From contig NC_067290.1 of the NCBI RefSeq assembly GCF_020740795.1, forward strand, positions 15,854,001-15,918,000: DNA of 64,000 nucleotides. The letters run 5' to 3'. Position 1 is the first letter of the stretch. Each line of letters opens with the position of its first letter. Shown in pieces: positions 27,501-41,856 of the stretch. The translations under genes and the position numbers were made by a program. The notes beneath the pieces were generated by a model that saw only the letters and a program-made list of their open reading frames with translations, searched no databases and was not told the DNA's origin. The DNA comes from Apus apus. Taxonomy: Eukaryota; Chordata; Aves; Apodiformes; Apodidae.

Positions 27501-28220
27501 TTCCAGACACCATTTACACCATCCCTGGGGTCCCAGTACAGAGGTCACAGAAGGAAATCCCCTGTCCTGGAGTAAAGAAGCAGGTGGACTAGGGCATGTG
27601 TTTGTTTCTTGTATGGCAAGCTGATAGCTGGAGTTTGAGAACAAGATTCATTGCTGGCATGAAATGGTACAGCTCAAATGAACTCAGATGGTATCTACTT
27701 GAAATGAGATGCTGTTCCAAGCAGCAGGAAAGGCAGCTGAACTTGCTTGGCTCAAGTTTTAATTTTGAGCACTAAGGAAGCAGCAGAAAGAAGATGGGGA
27801 AGGCAAGTCTGCTTGCTCTGCTTGTGGGTATCATAGCTCAGATCCTCCCTTCTAAGATTTAATCCAGCTTTAATTCAGTAATGAGATCCAACCTCACTCT
27901 TTTTTCTGTAAGCTTTTTTACCAGAAGATTTCCTTTCCTAACCTAAATGCCAGGGTAGCATTTGAGCTGTGCACCTGCTTCCAGCAGAAACATTTCATTC
28001 CACTTCCTAAACAATAAGTGGATATTCTGGCACTCCCCAGGATAAGTGTGCATGTCTTCCTGTTATCAGCATGTATCTACTATCCATTACTTAAATTAAA
28101 GGGTCAGCATGGTATTTGTAACCCTGTCTTATAAAGGGCCCCACACTGGAAGGAAGCTCCTGTGTTGACAGTGTTGTACTGATGACAGAACTAGATGCTT
28201 GATTGAAACTGAATCTTACT

Positions 28221-28250
28221 GAGTCTTATTAAAATTGAGTCTTATTAAAA
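28221..28250. repeat. 14-bp direct repeat pair
   Basis: GAGTCTTATTAAAA occurs at 28221-28234 and again at 28237-28250, separated by TT, with a weaker third copy just upstream. It is a local tandem duplication of 16-bp period. Confidence 0.85.
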
Positions 28251-29270
28251 GACTTCTATAATTCTGAAGGATTTGGGACTAGACCCATACTAAGCAATAG
28301 AAGAAATCTATAACTGAAGCTCAGTTGAGAGGAAACATCAAGCACGTAAATATTTGAAATAAGTAGCACACCATAATAGGTTCAGGAAACAGATTATTTG
28401 AGCTCATGGAGAATCCTCAAAAGCTGTAAAATTAATGGAACTAGGAATCATGCTGGTGTCTCCAAGGAACAGATGCAGCAGAGAAATACTGACTGTGTAG
28501 CTGCCACTATAAAACTCCAGCCCAGTTTCTCTTCCCATTCCCGCTTCTGTCTGGAGGGCAACCTTCTGGCAGCGTGGAGGCCACCATTACCCTTACCAGG
28601 CATTGGATGTTGGGGCTCTTGCAAGTCAATTAACTGGGAGGTACAGAGAGAAGCAGAAAGACTGTCCAATGGCAAATGTGACAATTTGAGATGTCTCACC
28701 TGCAACCAAAGCATTCACCAAGTATTTAGTGCCTTTCTCCTCAAGGGCATATGGCATTTGGAGACCTTGGGTGAGATTTTCACCTCAGCTGCTGGCAGCC
28801 CTAGCAGGACTGTGCCCTTAAATTCTATAGCCTGGTTCCCGCGTGTTTCCAGGAGAAATTTTAATATTGGAGGATAACCAGTCAAACAGATGGGAAAGGC
28901 TGGAGCAGCTGCTGGTGCAGGAAGCACATCTGGAGGTCTTGCCAGACTGATGTGCTGCCAGCTCCCCTTGAATCAGGCCATGCTGATGCCTTGGTGCATC
29001 CCCCAATTGCATCTTGCACTGACCCTGGTGGCTGGGTACCTGGCAGCTTGAAACTGCCAAATGCTTCTTTTCAATAAATACAATAGTTTTATTGCCAGAT
29101 CGGTAGATTGTGGGCTCTGTGGGTGTTCACTGACCTCTCCTGGCCAGACCCAGGATGCTCGCCTGGGCTGCACCAGGCATCTCCCAGCCGGCTGGAAACC
29201 AGGCACCTTGAGCACCCGCCCAGGGAGGAACTGCCACTGGGCAGACAGCGATAGAGCTGAACTTCCAGGT

Positions 29271-29309
29271 AAAAGGGAAAAAAAAAGAAAAAAAAAAAAA
29301 GAAAAAAAG
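29271..29309. repeat. A-rich purine tract
   Basis: A-rich tract with G interruptions, directly following a GGTAAAAG-like sequence. It lies inside a chance open frame and encodes a meaningless lysine run. Confidence 0.8.
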
Positions 29310-29810
29310 CAGCAAGGCAGCTCTCTCGGGAAATGCAGGAGATTTTCAGTGATATCTTTAATTAAGAAACTAAATGTGTCTGTGATTGCAAGTAGAGCAC
29401 GCCATGCAAGAGGCTATTGTTGCAGTAATAAATCACTGCATAGGATCCCAGACAAGGAAGACCTGGAAGCACCTGAAAATCCATCCCAATCCCACAGTCC
29501 TTACTGGATTAAAATTGGGAGTGAAACTAAGGGCTGAAAAATCAGGCAACTGGACAACCTTATAAATATTAAAGAAATGAGTGTAAGGAAGAAAGGAGAC
29601 AATCTGAGAGATGAAGGGCATCCTCTGCTGAAGGAATCTGGAAGATCTCTTGACTGAACAGTGTGGGACCTTTTGTAAAAACCTGTATAAAAATTAGTGT
29701 TATTGTACAGTTTGTAGTGAGAGTTCAAATAAGCAGCAGTAATTTTCCTGACAAGATAAAAACAAACCCTTAGTGCTCAGACCCAGACCTCCCCTCTCAG
29801 CCTGCTCTCC

Positions 29811-29855
29811 TTTTTTTTTATTATTATTATTTTTATTTTTTAAATTTTTTTTCCT
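29811..29855. repeat. AT-rich low-complexity tract
   Basis: T runs mixed with TTA triplets over about 45 bp. Low complexity only. Confidence 0.8.
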
Positions 29856-32800
29856 TTCTGGAAAACAAGGAGGATCAGCTAAGTCTATTATTTAAATATT
29901 ATAATCAATTTGTGCTTTTTGATTTATTATTTTTTTTCCCCTGTGTCTTCTGCTGCTATGTTACAAGTGAGTTTTCTTTGTGTGAGAAAGCCTTTGTTTG
30001 CCTGAAACAGGTTTTCCCACTCCTGCATGAACAGCACTTTGAAAAATCTAATTGCAAAACCTGCAGTGTTGGGCTTTTGGAAAGGGAGCCTGAATGGCTC
30101 AAAACTTCACAAAGCTCCACAGTGTGGCTTTCATCTGACAGGCTCTTTAAGGATGGTTTGACCTCTCTCTTCCTTCACATGCTGGGAGTTAACTTCTCCT
30201 GTAAGTGTCCAGCATAAATTCTTTTAATGCAAATTTCCTTGTCAAAACTACAAACAGACAATTGATCAAAGGTCAGCTCTCCTTTGTGTTCTTGTTTGAT
30301 ATAGAAATTTCTATTTCATCTTTGACTGTCATGGTCAGTTTAGGGAACTGTAGCCTGATGGGGAATTACTGATGCATTTCATGTCCTCTCTCCAATGAGG
30401 CTTTTCCCCCCCGTTCATATCTTATGAGTGTTTTTAATTTGAATCTGTTTTCATTTTTTAATGGAATAGTTAAATTAGCTTTGAAAATGTAGTGATATGA
30501 CACTGAAAATTGTCTGCTTTTTAAACTGAAGCTCAATTTACTGCTATTTGATAGCCTGGGAGCTGATCAAATAATTATTACTCCCTTACTGCTGGCTTTA
30601 TTTCATGCTTAACTTGTGGGTATCTGTTTACGGGGCAGTGCCTGAAGAACAGGAATTGCAGCAAACAGAAGGTTTTGAAAAAAATAGTATTTACTTTGTG
30701 GGGTTCCTTGGCTCTGCTGGATCCAAAAGACTGTGGAGACCCCACTGTGGCGGTGGCACTGGAGCCCACTCAGACCCCTGAGCTGGGGATTCTGCAGGGA
30801 ACTGGCCACACTGAGATTTGGGATGATACAGAAAGTAGCTAGGAAATGGAAGCAAAGCCTCATTTCTATCCACACCGACTCTCCCAGGAGATATTTTCTT
30901 CTTTTCTAGAAGCAGCTCCATGGTTTAACGACCCTGCAGCAGGTTGTCCAGGCTGTTTGCCTTTTCAGTGTCCCCAAAATCCATCTGTCTTTTGACTTAC
31001 GCTTCCTCTTGCCCCCTTTGCTTTGCATCTGAATCCCATGATGAGAATGAACATCAGGCACCTTTGGGAGGCACAGGAATTTCATTTAACAGCTGTGGCC
31101 CTCAGGCTAAGTCTCCAGGGATGTAAAAGATTGACTCCCACGAGGTTCTGGACCTACGTGATTTAATCAAAACAGCAAAGGAGGGAACTGTACACAGCTC
31201 TTCCCACACCCCTGGCCAACATCCTAATCCCCATTTATCATCCTCCCACAGTTTTTTGGGGCTTTTCACAACGTGTAAATTCAAGCCCATGTCTAAGTCC
31301 TTGCAGGACTTTATTTACCCCTATGCAAGTGCACAGACATGTCTGTGTCATTGTGGGGCTGACAGAACCCGAGGGACAAGTGAGGTTTGAGGACCAAACC
31401 CCAGATTATGATTAATGTAAAGCTGTTCAAGTCTAGAGCCACTTTGGAGGTCCCTGCATGTCAATGAGGTCTGAAACCCAGCCCCTTTGGGGTTTTTGCT
31501 AATATGCACCATAATTGCTGCTTAAAAAAACAGAAGAGGAACCATATCTAATGAGTAAGATGGCATAACCGGGTATCACTGTGCCTCTGGGAAAAGTGGC
31601 CTTAAAGCAGATCTGTGCTGCAGGGGCTGAGACGGACACAGCCCTAGCAAGTGGGACTTTTTCCTGTGAAGCTGCCTGGACCAACAGCCAGGCCTTACAA
31701 AGGCTGTCCTGCACGTGTGCATTGCTGCTGACAGACTGGGAGGCCTGGGAGTGAGCTGGAAAAGTGGGCATCCGGGAGAATACAGGAAATAGCCTTAAAC
31801 TTAGGTTTATTGGTTCTCCTCAGGAGAGGTCCTGAGGCATCTCTCCTGCTGCAAGATCAAGGCTTGGAAGTCGTAATCGTGACTGACCGAGTTGCTGCCT
31901 CCTCCTCCCCACATGGCTCCAGTTTGAGCTCCCAGAGCCCCAAACTTCCCCCTCTGCTCCGTAGCTTTGCAAACGTCTCCCGAGAGCATTTCCCGTGGCT
32001 CTTCTGGAGCAGGATGACAGCAGCTGCTGATCTGTAACTCATACAGCTAGATGGTGTCTCCTCTCAGCAAAAAGCCTTTTCAGCAATGTTTCTTCTCCTT
32101 TCCCACGTCTCTTTCTGATATCTTCAAGCACACAAGCTGCTTCCTTTTAGATGGAGCTGGACAGAGGCGGCTCAGCTGTTGGTGCAGAGCCGTCCTCTGC
32201 CTGGGAAGACTTTGTCCTTCCTCAGTGACTGGGACCAAGTCACCTCTCATTTATCCAGCTTGAGGGAACACAATTTCTCCAGCCTGCAACGTCCCAGCTC
32301 CCCTCCATCGGGTGACAGTGACACCAGATGGCAGCAGTGGCCTTCTGATGCCAGCAGCGCTGCCAGCTCTGAGTGAAGAGCGGGGCAGGAGTTCTCTGCA
32401 CCCCGGATATTTGAAGGACAGCTTCCCTCCTGCCCTGGGGCTCACGCAGCACCCTCCTCAGCTCTGCTCCCAAAATCTAATTGCACCTGGTATGTATATG
32501 TTGTAGTTCTTTAGTGTGTCGAAGTGACAGCAAAGTGGAGGAGAGATCCTCACAGGTCAGATCTGACACAGGTCAGGTTGTATCTCAGGAGATTTTCAGG
32601 ACATGTTATGAACCACACCAACATGCAGCAGGGCAAATATTGCTTACTCCTCATTTTTTCTTGAAATAAATCAATTGAAGAAAGTTACATTAATTCTCTG
32701 GGCTGCAGTTTATTCTCTTACTTCAAATGACCATGTTGTAGTGCCTTGATGTCCTGAATCAGTTTTGCTTATGATGAAGCCCAAATATGTATTGATATTT

Positions 32801-33407
32801 TTTATTGATTTGGGGGCTATTAATTTATCTGTTAGCCACTGGGTCACTCCAGGAATTAATAGTTTACCAACTGCAAAGAGAAAAAGAAAAAAACCACCAC
32901 CACCAAACAACATAGATGATTGATTGTTCTGTGTGTTTGGGCAAATAGTGCCAGCAAAGAGCAAAAGCAGAGCTAAATCCTGTTGGTGGTGGGAGAACTT
33001 GTTTCTGAAGGACAAAGATGGAGAAAGCCAAGTGAGTGTTGCTAGCAGAGCTGTCTGCTCTGGACAGGCTGCCTGGCCATGCTGGTTCTGTGAATCTCTG
33101 AATGGTACCAATGACCAATTGAAATGGCCCTAAGGAACTCAAGTAGTGAGTATTTTAAGCAGCATGGCAGTGAGAGTAATTTTGTTGATGAGTGGAGATG
33201 GACTTTTTTTAGGTTAAATACAAGAAATAAACAGGCCAGGATTCCTGCTAATGCGCTGACTTTTTTTTTTTTTCTCTTAGATACTAACAGCTGCATTTTA
33301 ACCTCTCTGCTACTCACACTGACCTGCTTTGCAAATAGAAAAAAAACATTTCAGCTTAATTTATGCCAGGTAGTGATCCTTAATTTCTTCTTCTGCCTTC
33401 ACTACCA

Positions 33408-33600
33408 AATCCCAGAATTGTCAAAGTTGGAAGGGACCTCTAGAGATCATCCCGTCCAGCTCCCCTGCTAAAGCAGGATCTCCTGGAGCACATTACCCAG
33501 GGCTGGATCCAGGCAGGTTTTGAATGTCCCCAGAGAAGGGGACTCTACAATCTCCCTGGGCAGCCTGTCCCTGTGCTCTGTCACCCTCACTGTAAAGAAG
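33408..33600 (-). mobile_element. CR1 LINE 3'-end fragment
   Basis: The + strand reads as the reverse complement of the 3' end of bird CR1: an AGAATTGTCAAAGTTGGAAG-type start, then GGGACCTC..GAGATCATC, GCAGCCTGTCCCTGTGCTC and TCACCCTCACTGTAAAGAAG. The element is therefore inserted in minus orientation and 5'-truncated, as most CR1 copies are. This is the clearest mobile element in the window and the main argument, with the gene content, for a bird. Confidence 0.9.
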
Positions 33601-36600
33601 TGTGCTGACTGCAGCTGGGATAAGCCTCAAGAGGCCAGGACAGACTGGGATGGCAATCCTGGAAGTGTTATACTAAAGCCTGGAACATGAAGCTCCTTCA
33701 GAAAGGACTGGCAGTGTTTCCTACATGCTAATATCTTGAAAACCTGATTCAGCTCACTAGATATCTCTGCCACAGAAATAAGCTACCATCTAGAGCAGAG
33801 TCCCCATTGTGGCAACCAGGCAGAGTGGGCTGAAGTCTGCTCGGGAGTTACCAGCTTTTGCCACTGGCTGCACAACCTGAAAACCACCGGCAGCCCATCA
33901 ACAGAATTTTGAGTGTTCTCATCTGAGGCATGAGCTTGTGCAAGTTTTGGAGAGCAAGAGCCTTTAGGCTTTGCAACTTGGGATGCTAAGAAGGTGCTGC
34001 AGCATATTGCCTTGCAATAACATGAAGCAAAAGCTCAGCAGAAAGTCTGTGAACCAGATAAGATTGATTAAACAATTTCTAACCAACAGGGTTGCACATA
34101 AAAATTTTATTAAAACCTCAAGCACTAAATTTATTTCCTGGGTCTGTCACTGCTATTTTTTTTTTATTCAGTTGTGATAATTACTACATTAGAAATTAAA
34201 TGAACCTCATATACTACATCTTTCAGACCTCCTAGGAGAGTTGTGAAAGTGATTTAGGGAAGTGAATTTGCTATTGTGCCTAATCGAGTTACAGTAATTG
34301 TCACCTATAATTTTAACTTGACTGCTATGTGTTTAATTGGAAGCTTTACCTTTAGTTTTTTTGTAACTGAGCTTTTCTGTGACTTTTTCTACTTTTCATC
34401 CCCTCCCAAAAGCCACTGACAGAAGACAAGTCATTGCATACAGCTGTGTGGTTGTCAGCATTGCTGTTTGCTACTACATCGGGTTCTTTATCAACCTGAT
34501 GAATTGCAGCATCTGGTGATTTTCCTTGTGACACCAACACCAGGTTGTCTCCCTTGAGATTACAGTCACAGCTGTGTAGATCTCAGTGGCAATATAAGGG
34601 GCTTTCTGGGCCCAAGGGATCTTTAACAGGCCTGCAAGTATTTTGGTACTCTGGGGATCACAATGTTAAGGTAAGTCCTAGGACTGCCTTATGTGTTTAG
34701 TTCCCTGTTCAGTTCCCTGTACAGCTACTAAAATCTCTCTGGCTGTTTCTGAGGGTGCTGACTGAGCCAGGCTGATATGGCTCTGTGTGTGGCCCCTGGT
34801 TCTGTAGGTGTTTGCTTAGAGATGCTTTCAGGGACTTGCTGCTTTGCTCTCTACCTTGTGCTTCAGAGATGCTGGGTCACGTGCAGCCATTTTAGAAAAG
34901 ATTATTAATTATCCCTTGTTCTGATTTCTGGCTAATCAGGCCACAGTTTGTTTCCTCAATGAGCTGTGTAGGGCAGCAAACTGCCCAGCAAGCCCAAAGA
35001 TTTGCAGAACAGCATCAGAGGACCTGCAGGTGAGTGGTGAAGTTACAGCAGAGCCAAAGGCATCTCAATGCTTCTCAGCCACACCCAAGCTACCTAGCTT
35101 GGAAGCTGGGTCAAGGGCGGGCTTGTGGAGGCTGGTAATGCCTCCTCTGCTCCCAAACACTTATTGTGAGTTCAACTGGCATTTTCCTTTCTGTGTTCTG
35201 AGATTTAGGCAACTGCTCTGATTGCTCAGCTCTAAAACATGCCTGCTTGTTTCTCCTTCCCTTTTCTTCCTGAAAAAATGTATCTATGCATGTATATACA
35301 ACTTCAGCCCTTAAGGAGAAAAAAGTTTCTTCTGGATATAGGAAAGATGGTGATGATTATGAGCATAGACTCTTTAAATGGTTCACCTGATTATTGGTCT
35401 TCAACCCTCCAGGATCAGACTGAGGAATGGGGCTGCCTCTGACCCTACCTGTTCAACATAAAGTCTCACTGGAGTCATGTAATATATAAAACCTCTTCAC
35501 TTTAGACTGGGATCAAGACCTCCATTTTTGGAGATTCTGTGATGGATCCTTAAAGATCCAGAAAGGCTATATTAAGTTGATGTAATTAATGGAGGTGATT
35601 TGAAACTATTTTATTACTGTAACACTGGCAGAAATGATGTGCTTGTGTGGCTTTGCACTCACATTCCAGAACAATGTGTGTGCAATAGCAGTAACCTTGT
35701 CCCTGAATAATTCATGTTGTTTTGTCAGCCACTTTCTAAGCCTTTCTGCTTAACCACAGAAGATTAGCATTTTTTTTTTATTTTTTAATCAAAGGTTTGG
35801 GGTAGGGGGAAAGGAGAGTGTTTGTTTTCTTTTTTAGCTTACTTTAAACACTTTCCCAGGCTTTCAGTACAAAATTTAGCTATTCAAATTGGGATGTTTT
35901 GGCCTTAGAAGCATTTTAGCTTAGGCCTGCTACATTATACAACTTTCTAGTAAATCATGAATAAGTTGAAAAGCTATGGAGCTTCTCTCCTCATTTCTCA
36001 AAGGTCCTTTTACTACCTAATTTGTTTTCATCCCATGTTATTTACTGACTAACTTTAATCAGCTTTACTGGTATTGTTCCAGTCTGCAAGTGCGAAGGTT
36101 TGGCAGGTAATGTGTGGCAGTGCAGGGAGTTTGAAAGATCCTGGCCTTGAAATGAGTATTTTTAATATTTTTGGTTGGAAATTGGACTGCATTCATTACA
36201 TGCTGGAGTTCTCCTGAGCTTTGCCTTAGCATAAGGATGCTCCAGTGGCATAAAACAGCAAAGCTTTGTTGAGGTTCTGAAGTGATGCTGAGTTGCACAG
36301 CTGTAGTTCAGAAATACTTTGCCTCAAAAGCAACAGGGTGGAGGTGAAAGCCAAAGGTTTGGCTCAGAGTAAAGTGAGAAGGGAATGCCAGCCTTGGCAA
36401 ATGCAGGGCTAAGGGTCTCTTTCCATTGCTTCTATCTTCAGGCCCTGCAAAGTAGTGTTTGGCTTTTCATTTGTTTTCTGTTTAAAATAAATCAAAAGTT
36501 GAATCCATCCTTTATACCTCAGGGAAAGAAGAAAGCAGAGGCAAGACGAGGGGTTTGCAACACCACTATCTGTTGGGATGACAATAGGAGGTAGCTCACT

Positions 36601-39600
36601 GAAACCAGCCTGGCACCTTAACTGGGAGCTCCTTCTGACCAAGAGGTCACTAAACCAGTGACACAACTTTGACTGTCTGTGGATCCACACCAGCCCTTTG
36701 TGTCTGAGTAAACTAAAAGCACAGGCAAGCCACAGCAGCTCAGTCCTGTTGGCAAGAGTGTGTCACTGAAGGCAGGATGTTTGGGTCGTGGTGCTGAAAG
36801 CTTTAACAGAAATGTTGATGTGTGCAGAGAGCTCTATGGATGTATTTGGAGAAGGAGAGATTGGAGTGAGATCACTGCTGTAGGAAACCAATTCCCTGTC
36901 CCTGCAAGGCATCTCTCTTCTCCAGTGTCCTGTGTTTCCCCTGTATTTTCCATGCTCTTCCTTTCACTCTGAATCTTCCTCTGACAACCAGGTGAGGTCT
37001 GGCAGGGGATAGGGTGACAGAAGTCAGTACCTGGCCGCAACTCTTTGAGTGTAGAGCACTGTGGTGTGGCATTCACAGCTTCCTCTGGCACTTCGAGGTG
37101 GTTTATCTCCTGTTTGCCATTGCTACTTCTTTTCTTTCCCTCTCTATGCCATAACATTTAAGAAACAAAGCTGAGATGCTTTTGGAAAACCAAATGGATT
37201 TTAAAAGAGACTGCTGTGTTAAGCCCCAAGCTTTACATGCAAACTTCCCAGTCAAGCTAATTTTCCAAAATGCTGGCGCAGTTTCTCTTCCTTATTGATA
37301 CTGTTCAAGCTTCTTCTCCTGGAACTGCAGCTCCTTCTGTTGTGTGTGGTTGCCAAAAGCCAGTCCACAGCTCCCTCACTGACATGTGGTTGAGATGACA
37401 GCTCCAGCTTTCACACCCTGGTGCACTGGAGTAGCTGGGGAGTTTCTCTGTTCCTGTAGCACTATTAAGTTTCAAACCTCCCTGCTGAGTAGCTGTCCTC
37501 GAGTCACATCAGGTAAGCTTAGCTATGCATTGAATTCAGAGAGTGGAACTAATCCCACATTTCAGCTTTAGACAGAGGAGAACAATGAGGTGGGGAGCTA
37601 AGCCTGGTCTCTGCCTCAAAGGTAAGGTTTTTAATATATTAAAAGAAACAGATGCCCTGCACTTAAGCATGTGTGTTGTATTTAATTCCAGATGTACTTC
37701 TGTGTAGCTGAATGCCAGGACTCTGTATTTGAGGTAAAGTGTGTACAATACATAGTGTACTACCTACAGGTCTCAATGATGTCTGTTACGTTTAATGTGT
37801 GCAGCTTTTGGTTCATTACTTGTGACAGAAAAGTTGCCATGTCAGGATCAATAGTCTGCACATCAAGTCAGGATTTTATAGAAAACTACTACCATTAGCA
37901 GAGAGGAGGCAGCCTCAGCAAATACACACTTTTGCTTTCCCAACTGTTGTTCTTTCTGTCACTGAAATGACCAAGTTCTGTCCCCAGGCTTCATTTTCAC
38001 TACTCAGAAGTGACTGGTTCACAGCAAATTTTCTCCCATCATTCCCTCTGCCTCAAAGGGACATTTATATTGACTGTGATATATCTGGATTAATTTTTTT
38101 AATAATAAAAAGATGAATCTTCATTCGGTCCTGAGTTTATAAAACCCTTATTTATAAAGATTTGAATCTTTTAGCTGAAATGAGCAGATGTGCTAACTGC
38201 TAAAAATGGTACTGGATTGTCTTAGCGGGTCCCCAAAGAGCACTTGTTATTTTCTTTGGCAAATAGATGAAAGTTTCAATTTCCCCTCATTTGAAATGTA
38301 AAAAGTTTGGTGAATAAGGCTGAGTACCCTGAGATCTTGCCCACACAGTTGCATGCTAGAAACGAGAATGTTCTATGCAAGAAGAAAGAGGCATTAAAAT
38401 GACTTTCCCTTTTAACAGTTACACTATTGCTATGGAGAGTAAAAGAACTGAGCTCTGAGTGTTCTTCACACCTAGGACAAGCAAGCATGATGAATCTGAA
38501 AAAGGAATGCATGTCCTAAATCATTTTCCCTGCCCTTCAATTCCCGTAGTCCTTGTGCCGCTGATGAGCTTTGCCTTCTGGTTGGTTTGGGGCAGTAGGT
38601 GTGATGAGCCATTTCCCAGCAGGTGGAGAAGCACTTCCCAAGCCAGGTCTTGGAGCTGCTGCAGATGGCCTGAAGATTGCACAAGGAATCAGGGTAGTGA
38701 TATTTGGTGTAATTCATAAATGGTCAGATTTGAAATTTTGGAGACTCTTCCCCTTCTCATCCAATAACGAGTGAATGCCCTGCTAGCTCCAAGTATCGTA
38801 TGAACCATTTTATCTTAACTATTTTTGCTTGGAAAGCTCTTCTTTATTCTGCTAGGCTAAAGAGCAGGCATGTTGTCTCAGCACAGTTAAATCCCACAGC
38901 TTATTACCATGAAATATGTGAGCTTAGAGGATATGAAAGTTTTCCATCCAAGAGGTTATGAAAGTGGTCTGCCCAGAGAGAGTTCAAGGCCTCTTGTATA
39001 AGGAACACAGTTCCAGGGTTTAAAGCTGTACTGTGTGTCAGGATGGCCAAAAAGGCAGTTCTTAAAATGGCCTTTTAAACTGGCAATTATTTCCCATATA
39101 TCATCAAGAAAGACATTTAGAGGAGAAACAAAGACACTAAAAAGAATTCAGCTTGGAAGGGTTCCTCTGCTTCAGAGGTGCAATGGCAGGATGTCTGGGG
39201 ACAGTCCCACAAGTTATCATTTGACTAACCCAGGGACCCAAGGGCAGCTTAAATCATTGGAGATTTTGGAGCCTGAATGGGGTAGCTGGTCTGTACTGCA
39301 GCTGGCATCATTGCAGCTTTACTGTTGCTAGGGTCTCCTTGGGCCAGATGAAAGCTGAGTGGCTGCAGTTAGACATAGTCTTACTTGGCAATTAAAATTA
39401 GTGAGCAAAACCTGGGGGAGAGTGAGGGTCAAATGAGGGAAGAACCCTCTTGTCCATCTTAACTGCTTTAGATTCCAGAATGAGTCATCTTCCTTTATTT
39501 ATATTCTAACATAGTGTTTGCAAATAACTTCTAGGAATCCACTCATTGTCTGACTTGCAGTGATCTGATTTATTCCATTGCACAGACATTTTAGAGGCAA

Positions 39601-40775
39601 TAACCTTTCATTCTTTTTAATGCATAACCATTAAATACACTTTTACAGTCGACAACACAGTAGGTATTCTCCCTGGACCTCAGCTCAGTGTCCCTTCATT
39701 CAATAATAACCCTATCGACCACAGTGAGAAAAGGATCTAAAGCCACAAACTGAAAATAAAAATTGCCAGTGCCCAGAAATATGTACACTGAAATTTTCAT
39801 AAACCATCAAATATTCCAAATTGAATCCATGCAATAAAGATTATGCAATTGAATTTGGGTGGGTCAAGTAAATAAGGGCAAGTAATGAGATGTCTGTGTT
39901 ACAGCTCATTACTTAAAAAACCCAGTACCATGTATTTAACTTATTCCCTTATAAAAGCTGACAGATGGGGCCTTTTTCCTTACATAAAAAAGGCAAATAC
40001 AGGGCACTTATAAAAATATTCACACTGTGCTTCACCCTTTCAAGGATGTTAAGATTGTTTACGGTTGTCACCTTTCTGCATAGAGTGAATGGGTCTGTAG
40101 TGCCACACTGTCCCATCTTGTCAGGTATTGACTCAAAAATAGCCAGTAAGAGTTAGACATCTGAGAAACTTTTTCTTTTTAAGCATCAGGCTGTTTGAGT
40201 CATGAAAAATCTGTAGTGCTTTCAGCTTCCAGTGTTCTTCAGGCTGAAAGTATGAAGGGGAGAGATACTTTCCTTCGTGTTGTACTTCCAGAGATTGTCT
40301 TTTCCATACTTGGGTTCTTTAAAACACACACACCCAAAAATACTGAAGAGAGAGAGAACTGAAAAACACATCAGCTCAGAGTGATGACTTCAGAATGACC
40401 CAGGGATATAGGATGGTATTGAGTAATTCAAGTTTACTGTACTCTCCGTGAAAAGAAACAAATGTGGTTGCAGCTATGCCAGTTCCCCCAATTAAGAAGG
40501 AAAACTAGTTTGCTCTTAACCTTCTCTGCTTGTTCCAAGCAGAAGAGGCACTTGTTTTTGTTTTGCTCTCCCTTTTCTCTTGCCATCTGTGCTCTTTGGG
40601 AAGTGTCTGCACCTTTCCCACAGTTGAATCAGACTTGGACTGAATCCCATTCCTTGGCTGGATCAGTTTACTTCTACATTAATGCATTCAAGTCCCAGCT
40701 CTAAATTGTTGGATCTCTTTCTTTGGAGGTCAGTATGGGCTTTCCCATGCTCGCTGCAGAGTTCAAATAACACAA

Positions 40776-40789
40776 ACACACACACACAC
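40776..40789. repeat. Short (CA)n microsatellite
   Basis: Seven CA dinucleotides preceded by interrupted CA units. Confidence 0.8.
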
Positions 40790-41856
40790 GTAGGTAGAAA
40801 CAGAAATGGATGGAGAAGGGGCCACAAGAAGTCATTGTTCTTCTCTGCTGTTAACTCTTCCACCATTGGAAGGATCTGTTTGACCTGGCTCCTCTGGAAG
40901 TAGAGAGGACATCACCAGCAGGGTTTGAAGAGGAGATTAAGCTATTTGCTGGCATCTGGTTCTGGAGACAAGATCAGAAATATGCCCCTCCTTATTCTGG
41001 AATGGGCACATTTCCCCTTCCTGTGTGGTTTGTTTTCCAGAGTGCTCAAGCAGCCTAGGGGTTATGGGTCAGGTTTGCTGGCAAGAGGCATTTCAGAGAC
41101 TCCAGGTTTCATATGTTTGTTCTAAGTAGCTGGGAAGCCAGTTACTTTTTAAGTGGTGCTTTTAAACATGGCTTTTAGGAATAAGAAGTGAAATGCACAG
41201 CTGTGCATGAAATACCAACAGAAATACTTTACTTGCAGAGAGGCTAGAGTAAATTGAGTCTCAGTGAATGCTCTGGTAGTGCCACATTTTCTGCTGGCAA
41301 CCAGGGCTCTGATGCACTCCTCTGAAACACAGCCATGAGAAGCTTGAGTGTCCTGGTGTGTTAAGGAGGGACCATCACAGAAATATTATTAGAGACTTGA
41401 GAAATTGTAACAGGGCTCATACTTTGAGACTGCTGGGACCCAAACAGGGCTGTTTCCTCTCAGATCATTGTTGGGTTGTATCTACTGAAAAATGAGGTTT
41501 CACTGGGGCCAAACTCAGCCTTCTCTTTCTGTCTCCTGCATAAAGCAGATCCAGTGGTGCACAGATTTCTCATCTCTAGGCAGGTACCCAAGAATTCTCT
41601 GTCAGGCTTCTGGTAATTGCAGATTGCTCTTGAGAAACTTTCTGTTGATAGTGGATGAATGGGTATTTTGTTCTAAAGTGACTGCTCCAGAATCTATCAC
41701 TGTCACATCACCTACACAACACCAGTCACCCAGATTTCCAGTAGCTGCTGGGACTTGCTGGAAACAGTAGAGCCTGCCATTCTGAGATTAAGGAGGGATT
41801 AGCAGTGTGATTTCAGTCAGCCTTAAGAGAAAGGTTAAACACATTGGGAGGAGGAA

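Larger units (their letters stand above)
9548..33407. other. Intergenic, no gene recognised
   Basis: About 24 kb of non-coding sequence. It contains scattered homopolymer and AT-rich simple repeats (listed separately), a tiny direct repeat at 28221-28250 and many short chance open frames on both strands. The longest, such as 28398-28877 (+) and 25378-25860 (-), have no recognisable domains and no conserved-looking composition. Stretches such as 17830-18060 and 20440-20560 have the AT-rich, CpG-free, TAAT-containing look of conserved enhancers, but that cannot be decided from a single sequence. Confidence 0.55.

Noticed and set aside
28398..28877. 159-codon + strand open frame
   Set aside because: No domain, no splice or promoter context and unremarkable composition. 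Chance open frames of this length are expected in 64 kb.
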